A stretch of 64,000 bases of DNA from contig JAWRYS010000675.1 of assembly GCA_034769895.1 (NCBI GenBank), positions 1 to 64,000 on the forward strand, given 5' to 3'. The notes beneath the pieces are model-generated. The model was given only the letters and a program-made list of their open reading frames with translations. It ran no database searches and was not told the origin of the DNA. Positions 24,528-38,777 of the stretch are shown here, piece after piece (position 1 is the first letter of the stretch; each line of letters starts with the position of its first letter). The stretch is from Magicicada septendecula. Lineage: Eukaryota > Arthropoda > Insecta > Hemiptera > Cicadidae. The position numbers and the translations under genes are program-made.

Positions 24528-27371
24528 GTAATTTTTTTCACCAACGTTCGTTTCTATGGTTACCGATTAATTCTGATTGGCTTAGATTGACATAAATCCA
24601 TTGTTATCTTTTATAACACTCGTGGTTCGGGTAACTCTGGTATGTATAACTATTTCTGTCCGTGTGATTTCGGTTTCTTCTACCTTGTACCATAATTCCT
24701 CTAATACCATATGTTCCGTAGTATTAATGTCTACCTCAATCATTTGATTACTTTGTTGATTAATCAGAGAAGTTAATTTTACCTCCCTCATTAATGTTAT
24801 CACTGCTTTTTTATTCTGTATTTCCATTTCTGGTAAATTCCAGTGTTTTACAGACCTTCTTGATTTGTGACACTCTATTTTGTTGAGAGTCCTTTCGAGT
24901 TTGGGTAATTTCCATTTTCTCATTGATTTGCTGAAGTTTTCCTCCACTGGTGTGTTGTGAATTCCCTCTATAATTGCTTTTAAGGTCCTTCTACAATCTT
25001 TATATTTCATGAATTTGCTTTGGTCGGTAAGGGGTAAATTAAACACATCAATTAGTCCATGCTTCATCATCTCCACTTCTTCTCGTGTTTGTATTAGTTT
25101 CTTTTTATATACTTTTCCCATTTCCTCTGTTTTCTTAATCTTCTTAATGATTCAATTCTTCTTTACTCTTCTACTGTTGGTTTTTATGTGCTTAATTTTC
25201 TTGGTGTTATTGTTACCTTTATTTTCAGAAAACAGTACCCTTTTGTCTTCTTTAATTTCTATCTCCTTACTAACTTCAGAAGTGGTGTCTAGTGTTTCAT
25301 TCCATGGTTTGAAATCACTATCTACTGTTTCATTAAGTTGATCTACTGGGTAACTTGTTTCTTCCCGTCTCTTATTCATCCCCGTTTTTGTCTGTTTGAC
25401 TTCTTCATGAAACTCTATTAGTATGAATCTTAATTCTTCTCTATTCTTCTCACTGTCTTCCTTCAACTGTCTTTGGAGAGTTTCACTGTTGTTTAATATT
25501 TCAAGATCCTTCTTTATCTGCCTCTTCAGCTCCTCACTCTTCTTTTCTAATGTCTCCTGGCTTCTCTTCAGGGCTTCATGGTTGCTTTCCATTTTGTTAT
25601 TCAGGATCTCGATGTCCTCCTTGATTTCTTTCTTTAGTTCTTCACGATTTTTCTCATTATTCTCTTTCATTCTTTCTTGTAACGATTCTAATTTTTCATT
25701 CAATTCTTCCTTGTCTTCCTTTCTTTGTTCCCTAGTTTCTTCCTTCATTTGGTCTATTTTGTCATTATTTCTGTCTAGTTTTTCGTTAATTTTTTCCTCT
25801 TTTTCTTAAAATTTTCATCAGTCCTCTCCTGGTTTTTGTTCAATTGTTCCATCATCATTCTCATCATGTTCTCCATTGATTGGGTCGATTTGTCTGGTTG
25901 GTCTCTGACCATTACTTCCACTTCCGGTTCTGGTTGGTTTGGGTTTTCTGGTTGGTCCTCCTGGGGATCCTCTTCGAACAATTCTCCCATCATTTCTTCA
26001 ATTTCTTCCATCTCTTCTTGATCTTCACCTTCAGTTCCTTTCCTTGTTTGGTATCTTGTAACCATGGAATGTCTCCTCATAATCGCCGCTGGTCTTCTTT
26101 TAAAGCCTCACCGGTTGGTCGCCAATCTGTAACGTTTTAGACTGTGTGTCTCAGAAAAATGTATGTACACAAGTGTTATATGTTAGTGTTAGTGCGTTCG
26201 TCTCGCACTGGGGTCGTTACATCTATTTTGCACTAACGATGTCCGTAGCGTTGCTGTAATTACCAGTACAACACAGCAGTAACCTTACCTGTTCTTTTTT
26301 AGGGGTGTGTTAATCCCGGGCGGCGCCAAATTGTTTATTAAAACAATTAAACTTATTAATCTATATCTTAATAGGGTGTTCTCAGCTATGACGGTCGGGG
26401 CGTTCAAATAATTCCCGCTCGTTCAGCCTTCTGAATCGAGTAGGTAGTTGTACGAATTGCAACTTGAGCGCTGATCGTCAAATCTAGCTTTCGTAACCAA
26501 ACACAAGTAATACAATACACTCCCTATGAAATAATAACAACGGTTACTCCCTGTACTAGTTATTTTAATGTGTGATAAGTAAAATTTTCAATTAGACAAT
26601 TAAATTATATTGGTTGATTAACAAATTTATACCGACTTTTTATATGAAACAATATTTCTCACGATGACGAATCGATTATGGTAACGATGTGTTCACATCA
26701 GCATGGCTGCTGAACGGTGTAGTTATTATAATTACTTTTGTTCCAAAATCGGGGATTCTTTTGATTACAAGACAAAGAATTCCTATGATTACAATAAAAA
26801 TACTTTACCTTACTCTAAGTGTACATAAATAATAAGGTGTGTGGTTACAATCTGTTCTGTAGTGTCGTTAAATGTGTTTCAAAAGTTCGTATTCAAACAA
26901 TAGGTTATATTTTATGTTAACAGATTTTCAGTGTGTTTATTTTTCTTAATTAATCTTTGAAAGAGAATATTCGGATTATAGTGAGATCAAATTACTTTTA
27001 GTAAAATTTAAAGTTATTTTATTTTTGGAAATAAGGTAATTCAAGGGTACTTAACACATCAGATGACTTGGTGTTATCATTCATTGAGTCGTAAGAGGAT
27101 TGGGCTGCAACAGTTTCTATTTTCATTAATCTTTGGACTTAAGTAGGTCTGCCGTCCTTTTCATATAGGATGTGGTCATATCTTTCTTTTATTTTCCTGG
27201 TAATATGGTCCTTGGTCTTTAGTTAACTGCTCCAGTGGTTCGTCTGCTTCTTATTCAACCATGGTTTTGAATTTTGTTCACTGTTTTTACAATTTTAGAT
27301 TAAAAATTGGTCTTCCAAAATTCGGCTTCTGTTCTGTTAGAGTGACGATTTATGAGTAACGATATTCAACA
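24528..27371 (-). mobile_element. Array unit 10: short form
   Basis: LTR-like segment 26332-27371; acidic frame 25775-26080; coiled-coil frame 25152-25748 (198 aa); third frame 24582-25121. First unit with GCAC in place of GCGC in the leader (near 26230), a CpG transition kept through unit 16. Confidence 0.92.
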
Positions 27372-30215
27372 GTAATTTTTTTCACCAACGTTCGTTTCTA
27401 TGGTTACCGATTAATTCTGATTGGCTTAGATTGACATAAATCCATTGTTATCTTTTATAACACTCGTGGTTCGGGTAACTCTGGTATGTATAACTATTTC
27501 TGTCCGTGTGATTTCGGTTTCTTCTACCTTGTACCATAATTCCTCTAATACCATATGTTCCGTAGTATTAATGTCTACCTCAATCATTTGATTACTTTGT
27601 TGATTAATCAGAGAAGTTAATTTTACCTCCCTCATTAATGTTATCACTGCTTTTTTATTCTGTATTTCCATTTCTGGTAAATTCCAGTGTTTTACAGACC
27701 TTCTTGATTTGTGACACTCTATTTTGTTGAGAGTCCTTTCGAGTTTGGGTAATTTCCATTTTCTCATTGATTTGCTGAAGTTTTCCTCCACTGGTGTGTT
27801 GTGAATTCCCTCTATAATTGCTTTTAAGGTCCTTCTACAATCTTTATATTTCATGAATTTGCTTTGGTCGGTAAGGGGTAAATTAAACACATCAATTAGT
27901 CCATGCTTCATCATCTCCACTTCTTCTCGTGTTTGTATTAGTTTCTTTTTATATACTTTTCCCATTTCCTCTGTTTTCTTAATCTTCTTAATGATTCAAT
28001 TCTTCTTTACTCTTCTACTGTTGGTTTTTATGTGCTTAATTTTCTTGGTGTTATTGTTACCTTTATTTTCAGAAAACAGTACCCTTTTGTCTTCTTTAAT
28101 TTCTATCTCCTTACTAACTTCAGAAGTGGTGTCTAGTGTTTCATTCCATGGTTTGAAATCACTATCTACTGTTTCATTAAGTTGATCTACTGGGTAACTT
28201 GTTTCTTCCCGTCTCTTATTCATCCCCGTTTTTGTCTGTTTGACTTCTTCATGAAACTCTATTAGTATGAATCTTAATTCTTCTCTATTCTTCTCACTGT
28301 CTTCCTTCAACTGTCTTTGGAGAGTTTCACTGTTGTTTAATATTTCAAGATCCTTCTTTATCTGCCTCTTCAGCTCCTCACTCTTCTTTTCTAATGTCTC
28401 CTGGCTTCTCTTCAGGGCTTCATGGTTGCTTTCCATTTTGTTATTCAGGATCTCGATGTCCTCCTTGATTTCTTTCTTTAGTTCTTCACGATTTTTCTCA
28501 TTATTCTCTTTCATTCTTTCTTGTAACGATTCTAATTTTTCATTCAATTCTTCCTTGTCTTCCTTTCTTTGTTCCCTAGTTTCTTCCTTCATTTGGTCTA
28601 TTTTGTCATTATTTCTGTCTAGTTTTTCGTTAATTTTTTCCTCTTTTTCTTAAAATTTTCATCAGTCCTCTCCTGGTTTTTGTTCAATTGTTCCATCATC
28701 ATTCTCATCATGTTCTCCATTGATTGGGTCGATTTGTCTGGTTGGTCTCTGACCATTACTTCCACTTCCGGTTCTGGTTGGTTTGGGTTTTCTGGTTGGT
28801 CCTCCTGGGGATCCTCTTCGAACAATTCTCCCATCATTTCTTCAATTTCTTCCATCTCTTCTTGATCTTCACCTTCAGTTCCTTTCCTTGTTTGGTATCT
28901 TGTAACCATGGAATGTCTCCTCATAATCGCCGCTGGTCTTCTTTTAAAGCCTCACCGGTTGGTCGCCAATCTGTAACGTTTTAGACTGTGTGTCTCAGAA
29001 AAATGTATGTACACAAGTGTTATATGTTAGTGTTAGTGCGTTCGTCTCGCACTGGGGTCGTTACATCTATTTTGCACTAACGATGTCCGTAGCGTTGCTG
29101 TAATTACCAGTACAACACAGCAGTAACCTTACCTGTTCTTTTTTAGGGGTGTGTTAATCCCGGGCGGCGCCAAATTGTTTATTAAAACAATTAAACTTAT
29201 TAATCTATATCTTAATAGGGTGTTCTCAGCTATGACGGTCGGGGCGTTCAAATAATTCCCGCTCGTTCAGCCTTCTGAATCGAGTAGGTAGTTGTACGAA
29301 TTGCAACTTGAGCGCTGATCGTCAAATCTAGCTTTCGTAACCAAACACAAGTAATACAATACACTCCCTATGAAATAATAACAACGGTTACTCCCTGTAC
29401 TAGTTATTTTAATGTGTGATAAGTAAAATTTTCAATTAGACAATTAAATTATATTGGTTGATTAACAAATTTATACCGACTTTTTATATGAAACAATATT
29501 TCTCACGATGACGAATCGATTATGGTAATGATGTGTTCACATCAGCATGGCTGCTGAACGGTGTAGTTATTATAATTACTTTTGTTCCAAAATCGGGGAT
29601 TCTTTTGATTACAAGACAAAGAATTCCTATGATTACAATAAAAATACTTTACCTTACTCTAAGTGTACATAAATAATAAGGTGTGTGGTTACAATCTGTT
29701 CTGTAGTGTCGTTAAATGTGTTTCAAAAGTTCGTATTCAAACAATAGGTTATATTTTATGTTAACAGATTTTCAGTGTGTTTATTTTTCTTAATTAATCT
29801 TTGAAAGAGAATATTCGGATTATAGTGAGATCAAATTACTTTTAGTAAAATTTAAAGTTATTTTATTTTTGGAAATAAGGTAATTCAAGGGTACTTAACA
29901 CATCAGATGACTTGGTGTTATCATTCATTGAGTCGTAAGAGGATTGGGCTGCAACAGTTTCTATTTTCATTAATCTTTGGACTTAAGTAGGTCTGCCGTC
30001 CTTTTCATATAGGATGTGGTCATATCTTTCTTTTATTTTCCTGGTAATATGGTCCTTGGTCTTTAGTTAACTGCTCCAGTGGTTCGTCTGCTTCTTATTC
30101 AACCATGGTTTTGAATTTTGTTCACTGTTTTTACATTTTTAGATTAAAAATTGGTCTTCCAAAATTCGGCTTCTGTTCCGTTAGAGTGACGATTTATGAG
30201 TAACGATATTCAACA
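27372..30215 (-). mobile_element. Array unit 11: short form
   Basis: LTR-like segment 29176-30215; acidic frame 28619-28924; coiled-coil frame 27996-28592 (198 aa); third frame 27426-27965. Carries the leader GCAC variant and a private CpG transition in the LTR near 29528. Confidence 0.92.
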
Positions 30216-33074
30216 GTAATTTTTTTGACCAACGTTCGTTTCTATGGTTACCGATTAATTCTGATTGGCTTAGATTGACATAAATCCATTGTTATCTTTT
30301 ATAACACTCGTGGTTCGGGTAACTCTGGTATGTATAACTATTTCTGTCCGTGTGATTTCGGTTTCTTCTACCTTGTACCATAATTCCTCTAATACCATAT
30401 GTTCCGTAGTATTAATGTCTACCTCAATCATTTGATTACTTTGTTGATTAATCAGAGAAGTTAATTTTACCTCCCTCATTAATGTTATCACTGCTTTTTT
30501 ATTCTGTATTTCCATTTCTGGTAAATTCCAGTGTTTTACAGACCTTCTTGATTTGTGACACTCTATTTTGTTGAGAGTCCTTTCGAGTTTGGGTAATTTC
30601 CATTTTCTCATTGATTTGCTGAAGTTTTCCTCCACTGGTGTGTTGTGAATTCCCTCTATAATTGCTTTTAAGGTCCTTCTACAATCTTTATATTTCATGA
30701 ATTTGCTTTGGTCGGTAAGGGGTAAATTAAACACATCAATTAGTCCATGCTTCATCATCTCCACTTCTTCTCGTGTTTGTATTAGTTTCTTTTTATATAC
30801 TTTTCCCATTTCCTCTGTTTTCTTAATCTTCTTAATGATTCAATTCTTCTTTACTCTTCTACTGTTGGTTTTTATGTGCTTAATTTTCTTGGTGTTATTG
30901 TTACCTTTATTTTCAGAAAACAGTACCCTTTTGTCTTCTTTAATTTCTATCTCCTTACTAACTTCAGAAGTGGTGTCTAGTGTTTCATTCCATGGTTTGA
31001 AATCACTATCTACTGTTTCATTAAGTTGATCTACTGGGTAACTTGTTTCTTCCCGTCTCTTATTCATCCCCGTTTTTGTCTGTTTGACTTCTTCATGAAA
31101 CTCTATTAGTATGAATCTTAATTCTTCTCTATTCTTCTCACTGTCTTCCTTCAACTGTCTTTGGAGAGTTTCACTGTTGTTCTCGATCTTGTTGTTTAAT
31201 ATTTCAAGATCCTTCTTTATCTGCCTCTTCAGCTCCTCACTCTTCTTTTCTAATGTCTCCTGGCTTCTCTTCAGGGCTTCATGGTTGCTTTCCATTTTGT
31301 TATTCAGGATCTCGATGTCCTCCTTGATTTCTTTCTTTAGTTCTTCACGATTTTTCTCATTATTCTCTTTCATTCTTTCTTGTAACGATTCTAATTTTTC
31401 ATTCAATTCTTCCTTGTCTTCCTTTCTTTGTTCCCTAGTTTCTTCCTTCATTTGGTCTATTTTGTCATTATTTCTGTCTAGTTTTTCGTTAATTTTTTCC
31501 TCTTTTTCTTAAAATTTTCATCAGTCCTCTCCTGGTTTTTGTTCAATTGTTCCATCATCATTCTCATCATGTTCTCCATTGATTGGGTCGATTTGTCTGG
31601 TTGGTCTCTGACCATTACTTCCACTTCCGGTTCTGGTTGGTTTGGGTTTTCTGGTTGGTCCTCCTGGGGATCCTCTTCGAACAATTCTCCCATCATTTCT
31701 TCAATTTCTTCCATCTCTTCTTGATCTTCACCTTCAGTTCCTTTCCTTGTTTGGTATCTTGTAACCATGGAATGTCTCCTCATAATCGCCGCTGGTCTTC
31801 TTTTAAAGCCTCACCGGTTGGTCGCCAATCTGTAACGTTTTAGACTGTGTGTCTCAGAAAAATGTATGTACACAAGTGTTATATGTTAGTGTTAGTGCGT
31901 TCGTCTCGCACTGGGGTCGTTACATCTATTTTGCACTAACGATGTCCGTAGCGTTGCTGTAATTACCAGTACAACACAGCAGTAACCTTACCTGTTCTTT
32001 TTTAGGGGTGTGTTAATCCCGGGCGGCGCCAAATTGTTTATTAAAACAATTAAACTTATTAATCTATATCTTAATAGGGTGTTCTCAGCTATGACGGTCG
32101 GGGCGTTCAAATAATTCCCGCTCGTTCAGCCTTCTGAATCGAGTAGGTAGTTGTACGAATTGCAACTTGAGCGCTGATCGTCAAATCTAGCTTTCGTAAC
32201 CAAACACAAGTAATACAATACACTCCCTATGAAATAATAACAACGGTTACTCCCTGTACTAGTTATTTTAATGTGTGATAAGTAAAATTTTCAATTAGAC
32301 AATTAAATTATATTGGTTGATTAACAAATTTATACCGACTTTTTATATGAAACAATATTTCTCACGATGACGAATCGATTATGGTAACGATGTGTTCACA
32401 TCAGCATGGCTGCTGAACGGTGTAGTTATTATAATTACTTTTGTTCCAAAATCGGGGATTCTTTTGATTACAAGACAAAGAATTCCTATGATTACAATAA
32501 AAATACTTTACCTTACTCTAAGTGTACATAAATAATAAGGTGTGTGGTTACAATCTGTTCTGTAGTGTCGTTAAATGTGTTTCAAAAGTTCGTATTCAAA
32601 CAATAGGTTATATTTTATGTTAACAGATTTTCAGTGTGTTTATTTTTCTTAATTAATCTTTGAAAGAGAATATTCGGATTATAGTGAGATCAAATTACTT
32701 TTAGTAAAATTTAAAGTTATTTTATTTTTGGAAATAAGGTAATTCAAGGGTACTTAACACATCAGATGACTTGGTGTTATCATTCATTGAGTCGTAAGAG
32801 GATTGGGCTGCAACAGTTTCTATTTTCATTAATCTTTGGACTTAAGTAGGTCTGCCGTCCTTTTCATATAGGATGTGGTCATATCTTTCTTTTATTTTCC
32901 TGGTAATATGGTCCTTGGTCTTTAGTTAACTGCTCCAGTGGTTCGTCTGCTTCTTATTCAACCATGGTTTTGAATTTTGTTCACTGTTTTTACATTTTTA
33001 GATTAAAAATTGGTCTTCCAAAATTCGGCTTCTGTTCCGTTAGAGTGACGATTTATGAGTAACGATATTCAACA
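30216..33074 (-). mobile_element. Array unit 12: long form
   Basis: LTR-like segment 32035-33074; acidic frame 31478-31783; coiled-coil frame 30840-31451 (203 aa); third frame 30270-30809. The long coiled coil is combined with the leader GCAC and LTR CTCACGATG variants of its neighbours. Confidence 0.92.
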
Positions 33075-35933
33075 GTAATTTTTTTCACCAACGTTCGTTT
33101 CTATGGTTACCGATTAATTCTGATTGGCTTAGATTGACATAAATCCATTGTTATCTTTTATAACACTCGTGGTTCGGGTAACTCTGGTATGTATAACTAT
33201 TTCTGTCCGTGTGATTTCGGTTTCTTCTACCTTGTACCATAATTCCTCTAATACCATATGTTCCGTAGTATTAATGTCTACCTCAATCATTTGATTACTT
33301 TGTTGATTAATCAGAGAAGTTAATTTTACCTCCCTCATTAATGTTATCACTGCTTTTTTATTCTGTATTTCCATTTCTGGTAAATTCCAGTGTTTTACAG
33401 ACCTTCTTGATTTGTGACACTCTATTTTGTTGAGAGTCCTTTCGAGTTTGGGTAATTTCCATTTTCTCATTGATTTGCTGAAGTTTTCCTCCACTGGTGT
33501 GTTGTGAATTCCCTCTATAATTGCTTTTAAGGTCCTTCTACAATCTTTATATTTCATGAATTTGCTTTGGTCGGTAAGGGGTAAATTAAACACATCAATT
33601 AGTCCATGCTTCATCATCTCCACTTCTTCTCGTGTTTGTATTAGTTTCTTTTTATATACTTTTCCCATTTCCTCTGTTTTCTTAATCTTCTTAATGATTC
33701 AATTCTTCTTTACTCTTCTACTGTTGGTTTTTATGTGCTTAATTTTCTTGGTGTTATTGTTACCTTTATTTTCAGAAAACAGTACCCTTTTGTCTTCTTT
33801 AATTTCTATCTCCTTACTAACTTCAGAAGTGGTGTCTAGTGTTTCATTCCATGGTTTGAAATCACTATCTACTGTTTCATTAAGTTGATCTACTGGGTAA
33901 CTTGTTTCTTCCCGTCTCTTATTCATCCCCGTTTTTGTCTGTTTGACTTCTTCATGAAACTCTATTAGTATGAATCTTAATTCTTCTCTATTCTTCTCAC
34001 TGTCTTCCTTCAACTGTCTTTGGAGAGTTTCACTGTTGTTCTCGATCTTGTTGTTTAATATTTCAAGATCCTTCTTTATCTGCCTCTTCAGCTCCTCACT
34101 CTTCTTTTCTAATGTCTCCTGGCTTCTCTTCAGGGCTTCATGGTTGCTTTCCATTTTGTTATTCAGGATCTCGATGTCCTCCTTGATTTCTTTCTTTAGT
34201 TCTTCACGATTTTTCTCATTATTCTCTTTCATTCTTTCTTGTAACGATTCTAATTTTTCATTCAATTCTTCCTTGTCTTCCTTTCTTTGTTCCCTAGTTT
34301 CTTCCTTCATTTGGTCTATTTTGTCATTATTTCTGTCTAGTTTTTCGTTAATTTTTTCCTCTTTTTCTTAAAATTTTCATCAGTCCTCTCCTGGTTTTTG
34401 TTCAATTGTTCCATCATCATTCTCATCATGTTCTCCATTGATTGGGTCGATTTGTCTGGTTGGTCTCTGACCATTACTTCCACTTCCGGTTCTGGTTGGT
34501 TTGGGTTTTCTGGTTGGTCCTCCTGGGGATCCTCTTCGAACAATTCTCCCATCATTTCTTCAATTTCTTCCATCTCTTCTTGATCTTCACCTTCAGTTCC
34601 TTTCCTTGTTTGGTATCTTGTAACCATGGAATGTCTCCTCATAATCGCCGCTGGTCTTCTTTTAAAGCCTCACCGGTTGGTCGCCAATCTGTAACGTTTT
34701 AGACTGTGTGTCTCAGAAAAATGTATGTACACAAGTGTTATATGTTAGTGTTAGTGCGTTCGTCTCGCACTGGGGTCGTTACATCTATTTTGCACTAACG
34801 ATGTCCGTAGCGTTGCTGTAATTACCAGTACAACACAGCAGTAACCTTACCTGTTCTTTTTTAGGGGTGTGTTAATCCCGGGCGGCGCCAAATTGTTTAT
34901 TAAAACAATTAAACTTATTAATCTATATCTTAATAGGGTGTTCTCAGCTATGACGGTCGGGGCGTTCAAATAATTCCCGCTCGTTCAGCCTTCTGAATCG
35001 AGTAGGTAGTTGTACGAATTGCAACTTGAGCGCTGATCGTCAAATCTAGCTTTCGTAACCAAACACAAGTAATACAATACACTCCCTATGAAATAATAAC
35101 AACGGTTACTCCCTGTACTAGTTATTTTAATGTGTGATAAGTAAAATTTTCAATTAGACAATTAAATTATATTGGTTGATTAACAAATTTATACCGACTT
35201 TTTATATGAAACAATATTTCTCACGATGACGAATCGATTATGGTAACGATGTGTTCACATCAGCATGGCTGCTGAACGGTGTAGTTATTATAATTACTTT
35301 TGTTCCAAAATCGGGGATTCTTTTGATTACAAGACAAAGAATTCCTATGATTACAATAAAAATACTTTACCTTACTCTAAGTGTACATAAATAATAAGGT
35401 GTGTGGTTACAATCTGTTCTGTAGTGTCGTTAAATGTGTTTCAAAAGTTCGTATTCAAACAATAGGTTATATTTTATGTTAACAGATTTTCAGTGTGTTT
35501 ATTTTTCTTAATTAATCTTTGAAAGAGAATATTCGGATTATAGTGAGATCAAATTACTTTTAGTAAAATTTAAAGTTATTTTATTTTTGGAAATAAGGTA
35601 ATTCAAGGGTACTTAACACATCAGATGACTTGGTGTTATCATTCATTGAGTCATAAGAGGATTGGGCTGCAACAGTTTCTATTTTCATTAATCTTTGGAC
35701 TTAAGTAGGTCTGCCGTCCTTTTCATATAGGATGTGGTCATATCTTTCTTTTATTTTCCTGGTAATATGGTCCTTGGTCTTTAGTTAACTGCTCCAGTGG
35801 TTCGTCTGCTTCTTATTCAACCATGGTTTTGAATTTTGTTCACTGTTTTTACAATTTTAGATTAAAAATTGGTCTTCCAAAATTCGGCTTCTGTTCCGTT
35901 AGAGTGACGATTTATGAGTAACGATATTCAACA
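33075..35933 (-). mobile_element. Array unit 13: long form
   Basis: LTR-like segment 34894-35933; acidic frame 34337-34642; coiled-coil frame 33699-34310 (203 aa); third frame 33129-33668. Its LTR has ACAATTTTAG near 35852, a variant also seen in unit 10 near 27290, and a private CpG transition near 35653. Confidence 0.92.
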
Positions 35934-38777
35934 GTAATTTTTTTCACCAACGTTCGTTTCTATGGTTACCGATTAATTCTGATTGGCTTAGATTGACATA
36001 AATCCATTGTTATCTTTTATAACACTCGTGGTTCGGGTAACTCTGGTATGTATAACTATTTCTGTCCGTGTGATTTCGGTTTCTTCTACCTTGTACCATA
36101 ATTCCTCTAATACCATATGTTCCGTAGTATTAATGTCTACCTCAATCATTTGATTACTTTGTTGATTAATCAGAGAAGTTAATTTTACCTCCCTCATTAA
36201 TGTTATCACTGCTTTTTTATTCTGTATTTCCATTTCTGGTAAATTCCAGTGTTTTACAGACCTTCTTGATTTGTGACACTCTATTTTGTTGAGAGTCCTT
36301 TCGAGTTTGGGTAATTTCCATTTTCTCATTGATTTGCTGAAGTTTTCCTCCACTGGTGTGTTGTGAATTCCCTCTATAATTGCTTTTAAGGTCCTTCTAC
36401 AATCTTTATATTTCATGAATTTGCTTTGGTCGGTAAGGGGTAAATTAAACACATCAATTAGTCCATGCTTCATCATCTCCACTTCTTCTCGTGTTTGTAT
36501 TAGTTTCTTTTTATATACTTTTCCCATTTCCTCTGTTTTCTTAATCTTCTTAATGATTCAATTCTTCTTTACTCTTCTACTGTTGGTTTTTATGTGCTTA
36601 ATTTTCTTGGTGTTATTGTTACCTTTATTTTCAGAAAACAGTACCCTTTTGTCTTCTTTAATTTCTATCTCCTTACTAACTTCAGAAGTGGTGTCTAGTG
36701 TTTCATTCCATGGTTTGAAATCACTATCTACTGTTTCATTAAGTTGATCTACTGGGTAACTTGTTTCTTCCCGTCTCTTATTCATCCCCGTTTTTGTCTG
36801 TTTGACTTCTTCATGAAACTCTATTAGTATGAATCTTAATTCTTCTCTATTCTTCTCACTGTCTTCCTTCAACTGTCTTTGGAGAGTTTCACTGTTGTTT
36901 AATATTTCAAGATCCTTCTTTATCTGCCTCTTCAGCTCCTCACTCTTCTTTTCTAATGTCTCCTGGCTTCTCTTCAGGGCTTCATGGTTGCTTTCCATTT
37001 TGTTATTCAGGATCTCGATGTCCTCCTTGATTTCTTTCTTTAGTTCTTCACGATTTTTCTCATTATTCTCTTTCATTCTTTCTTGTAACGATTCTAATTT
37101 TTCATTCAATTCTTCCTTGTCTTCCTTTCTTTGTTCCCTAGTTTCTTCCTTCATTTGGTCTATTTTGTCATTATTTCTGTCTAGTTTTTCGTTAATTTTT
37201 TCCTCTTTTTCTTAAAATTTTCATCAGTCCTCTCCTGGTTTTTGTTCAATTGTTCCATCATCATTCTCATCATGTTCTCCATTGATTGGGTCGATTTGTC
37301 TGGTTGGTCTCTGACCATTACTTCCACTTCCGGTTCTGGTTGGTTTGGGTTTTCTGGTTGGTCCTCCTGGGGATCCTCTTCGAACAATTCTCCCATAATT
37401 TCTTCAATTTCTTCCATCTCTTCTTGATCTTCACCTTCAGTTCCTTTCCTTGTTTGGTATCTTGTAACCATGGAATGTCTCCTCATAATCGCCGCTGGTC
37501 TTCTTTTAAAGCCTCACCGGTTGGTCGCCAATCTGTAACGTTTTAGACTGTGTGTCTCAGAAAAATGTATGTACACAAGTGTTATATGTTAGTGTTAGTG
37601 CGTTCGTCTCGCACTGGGGTCGTTACATCTATTTTGCACTAACGATGTCCGTAGCGTTGCTGTAATTACCAGTACAACACAGCAGTAACCTTACCTGTTC
37701 TTTTTTAGGGGTGTGTTAATCCCGGGCGGCGCCAAATTGTTTATTAAAACAATTAAACTTATTAATCTATATCTTAATAGGGTGTTCTCAGCTATGACGG
37801 TCGGGGCGTTCAAATAATTCCCGCTCGTTCAGCCTTCTGAATCGAGTAGGTAGTTGTACGAATTGCAACTTGAGCGCTGATCGTCAAATCTAGCTTTCGT
37901 AACCAAACACAAGTAATACAATACACTCCCTATGAAATAATAACAACGGTTACTCCCTGTACTAGTTATTTTAATGTGTGATAAGTAAAATTTTCAATTA
38001 GACAATTAAATTATATTGGTTGATTAACAAATTTATACCGACTTTTTATATGAAACAATATTTCTCACGATGACGAATCGATTATGGTAACGATGTGTTC
38101 ACATCAGCATGGCTGCTGAACGGTGTAGTTATTATAATTACTTTTGTTCCAAAATCGGGGATTCTTTTGATTACAAGACAAAGAATTCCTATGATTACAA
38201 TAAAAATACTTTACCTTACTCTAAGTGTACATAAATAATAAGGTGTGTGGTTACAATCTGTTCTGTAGTGTCGTTAAATGTGTTTCAAAAGTTCGTATTC
38301 AAACAATAGGTTATATTTTATGTTAACAGATTTTCAGTGTGTTTATTTTTCTTAATTAATCTTTGAAAGAGAATATTCGGATTATAGTGAGATCAAATTA
38401 CTTTTAGTAAAATTTAAAGTTATTTTATTTTTGGAAATAAGGTAATTCAAGGGTACTTAACACATCAGATGACTTGGTGTTATCATTCATTGAGTCGTAA
38501 GAGGATTGGGCTGCAACAGTTTCTATTTTCATTAATCTTTGGACTTAAGTAGGTCTGCCGTCCTTTTCATATAGGATGTGGTCATATCTTTCTTTTATTT
38601 TCCTGGTAATATGGTCCTTGGTCTTTAGTTAACTGCTCCAGTGGTTCGTCTGCTTCTTATTCAACCATGGTTTTGAATTTTGTTCACTGTTTTTACATTT
38701 TTAGATTAAAAATTGGTCTTCCAAAATTCGGCTTCTGTTCCGTTAGAGTGACGATTTATGAGTAACGATATTCAACA
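35934..38777 (-). mobile_element. Array unit 14: short form
   Basis: LTR-like segment 37738-38777; acidic frame 37181-37486; coiled-coil frame 36558-37154 (198 aa); third frame 35988-36527. An isolated short unit between long ones, with one private amino-acid change in the acidic frame. Confidence 0.92.
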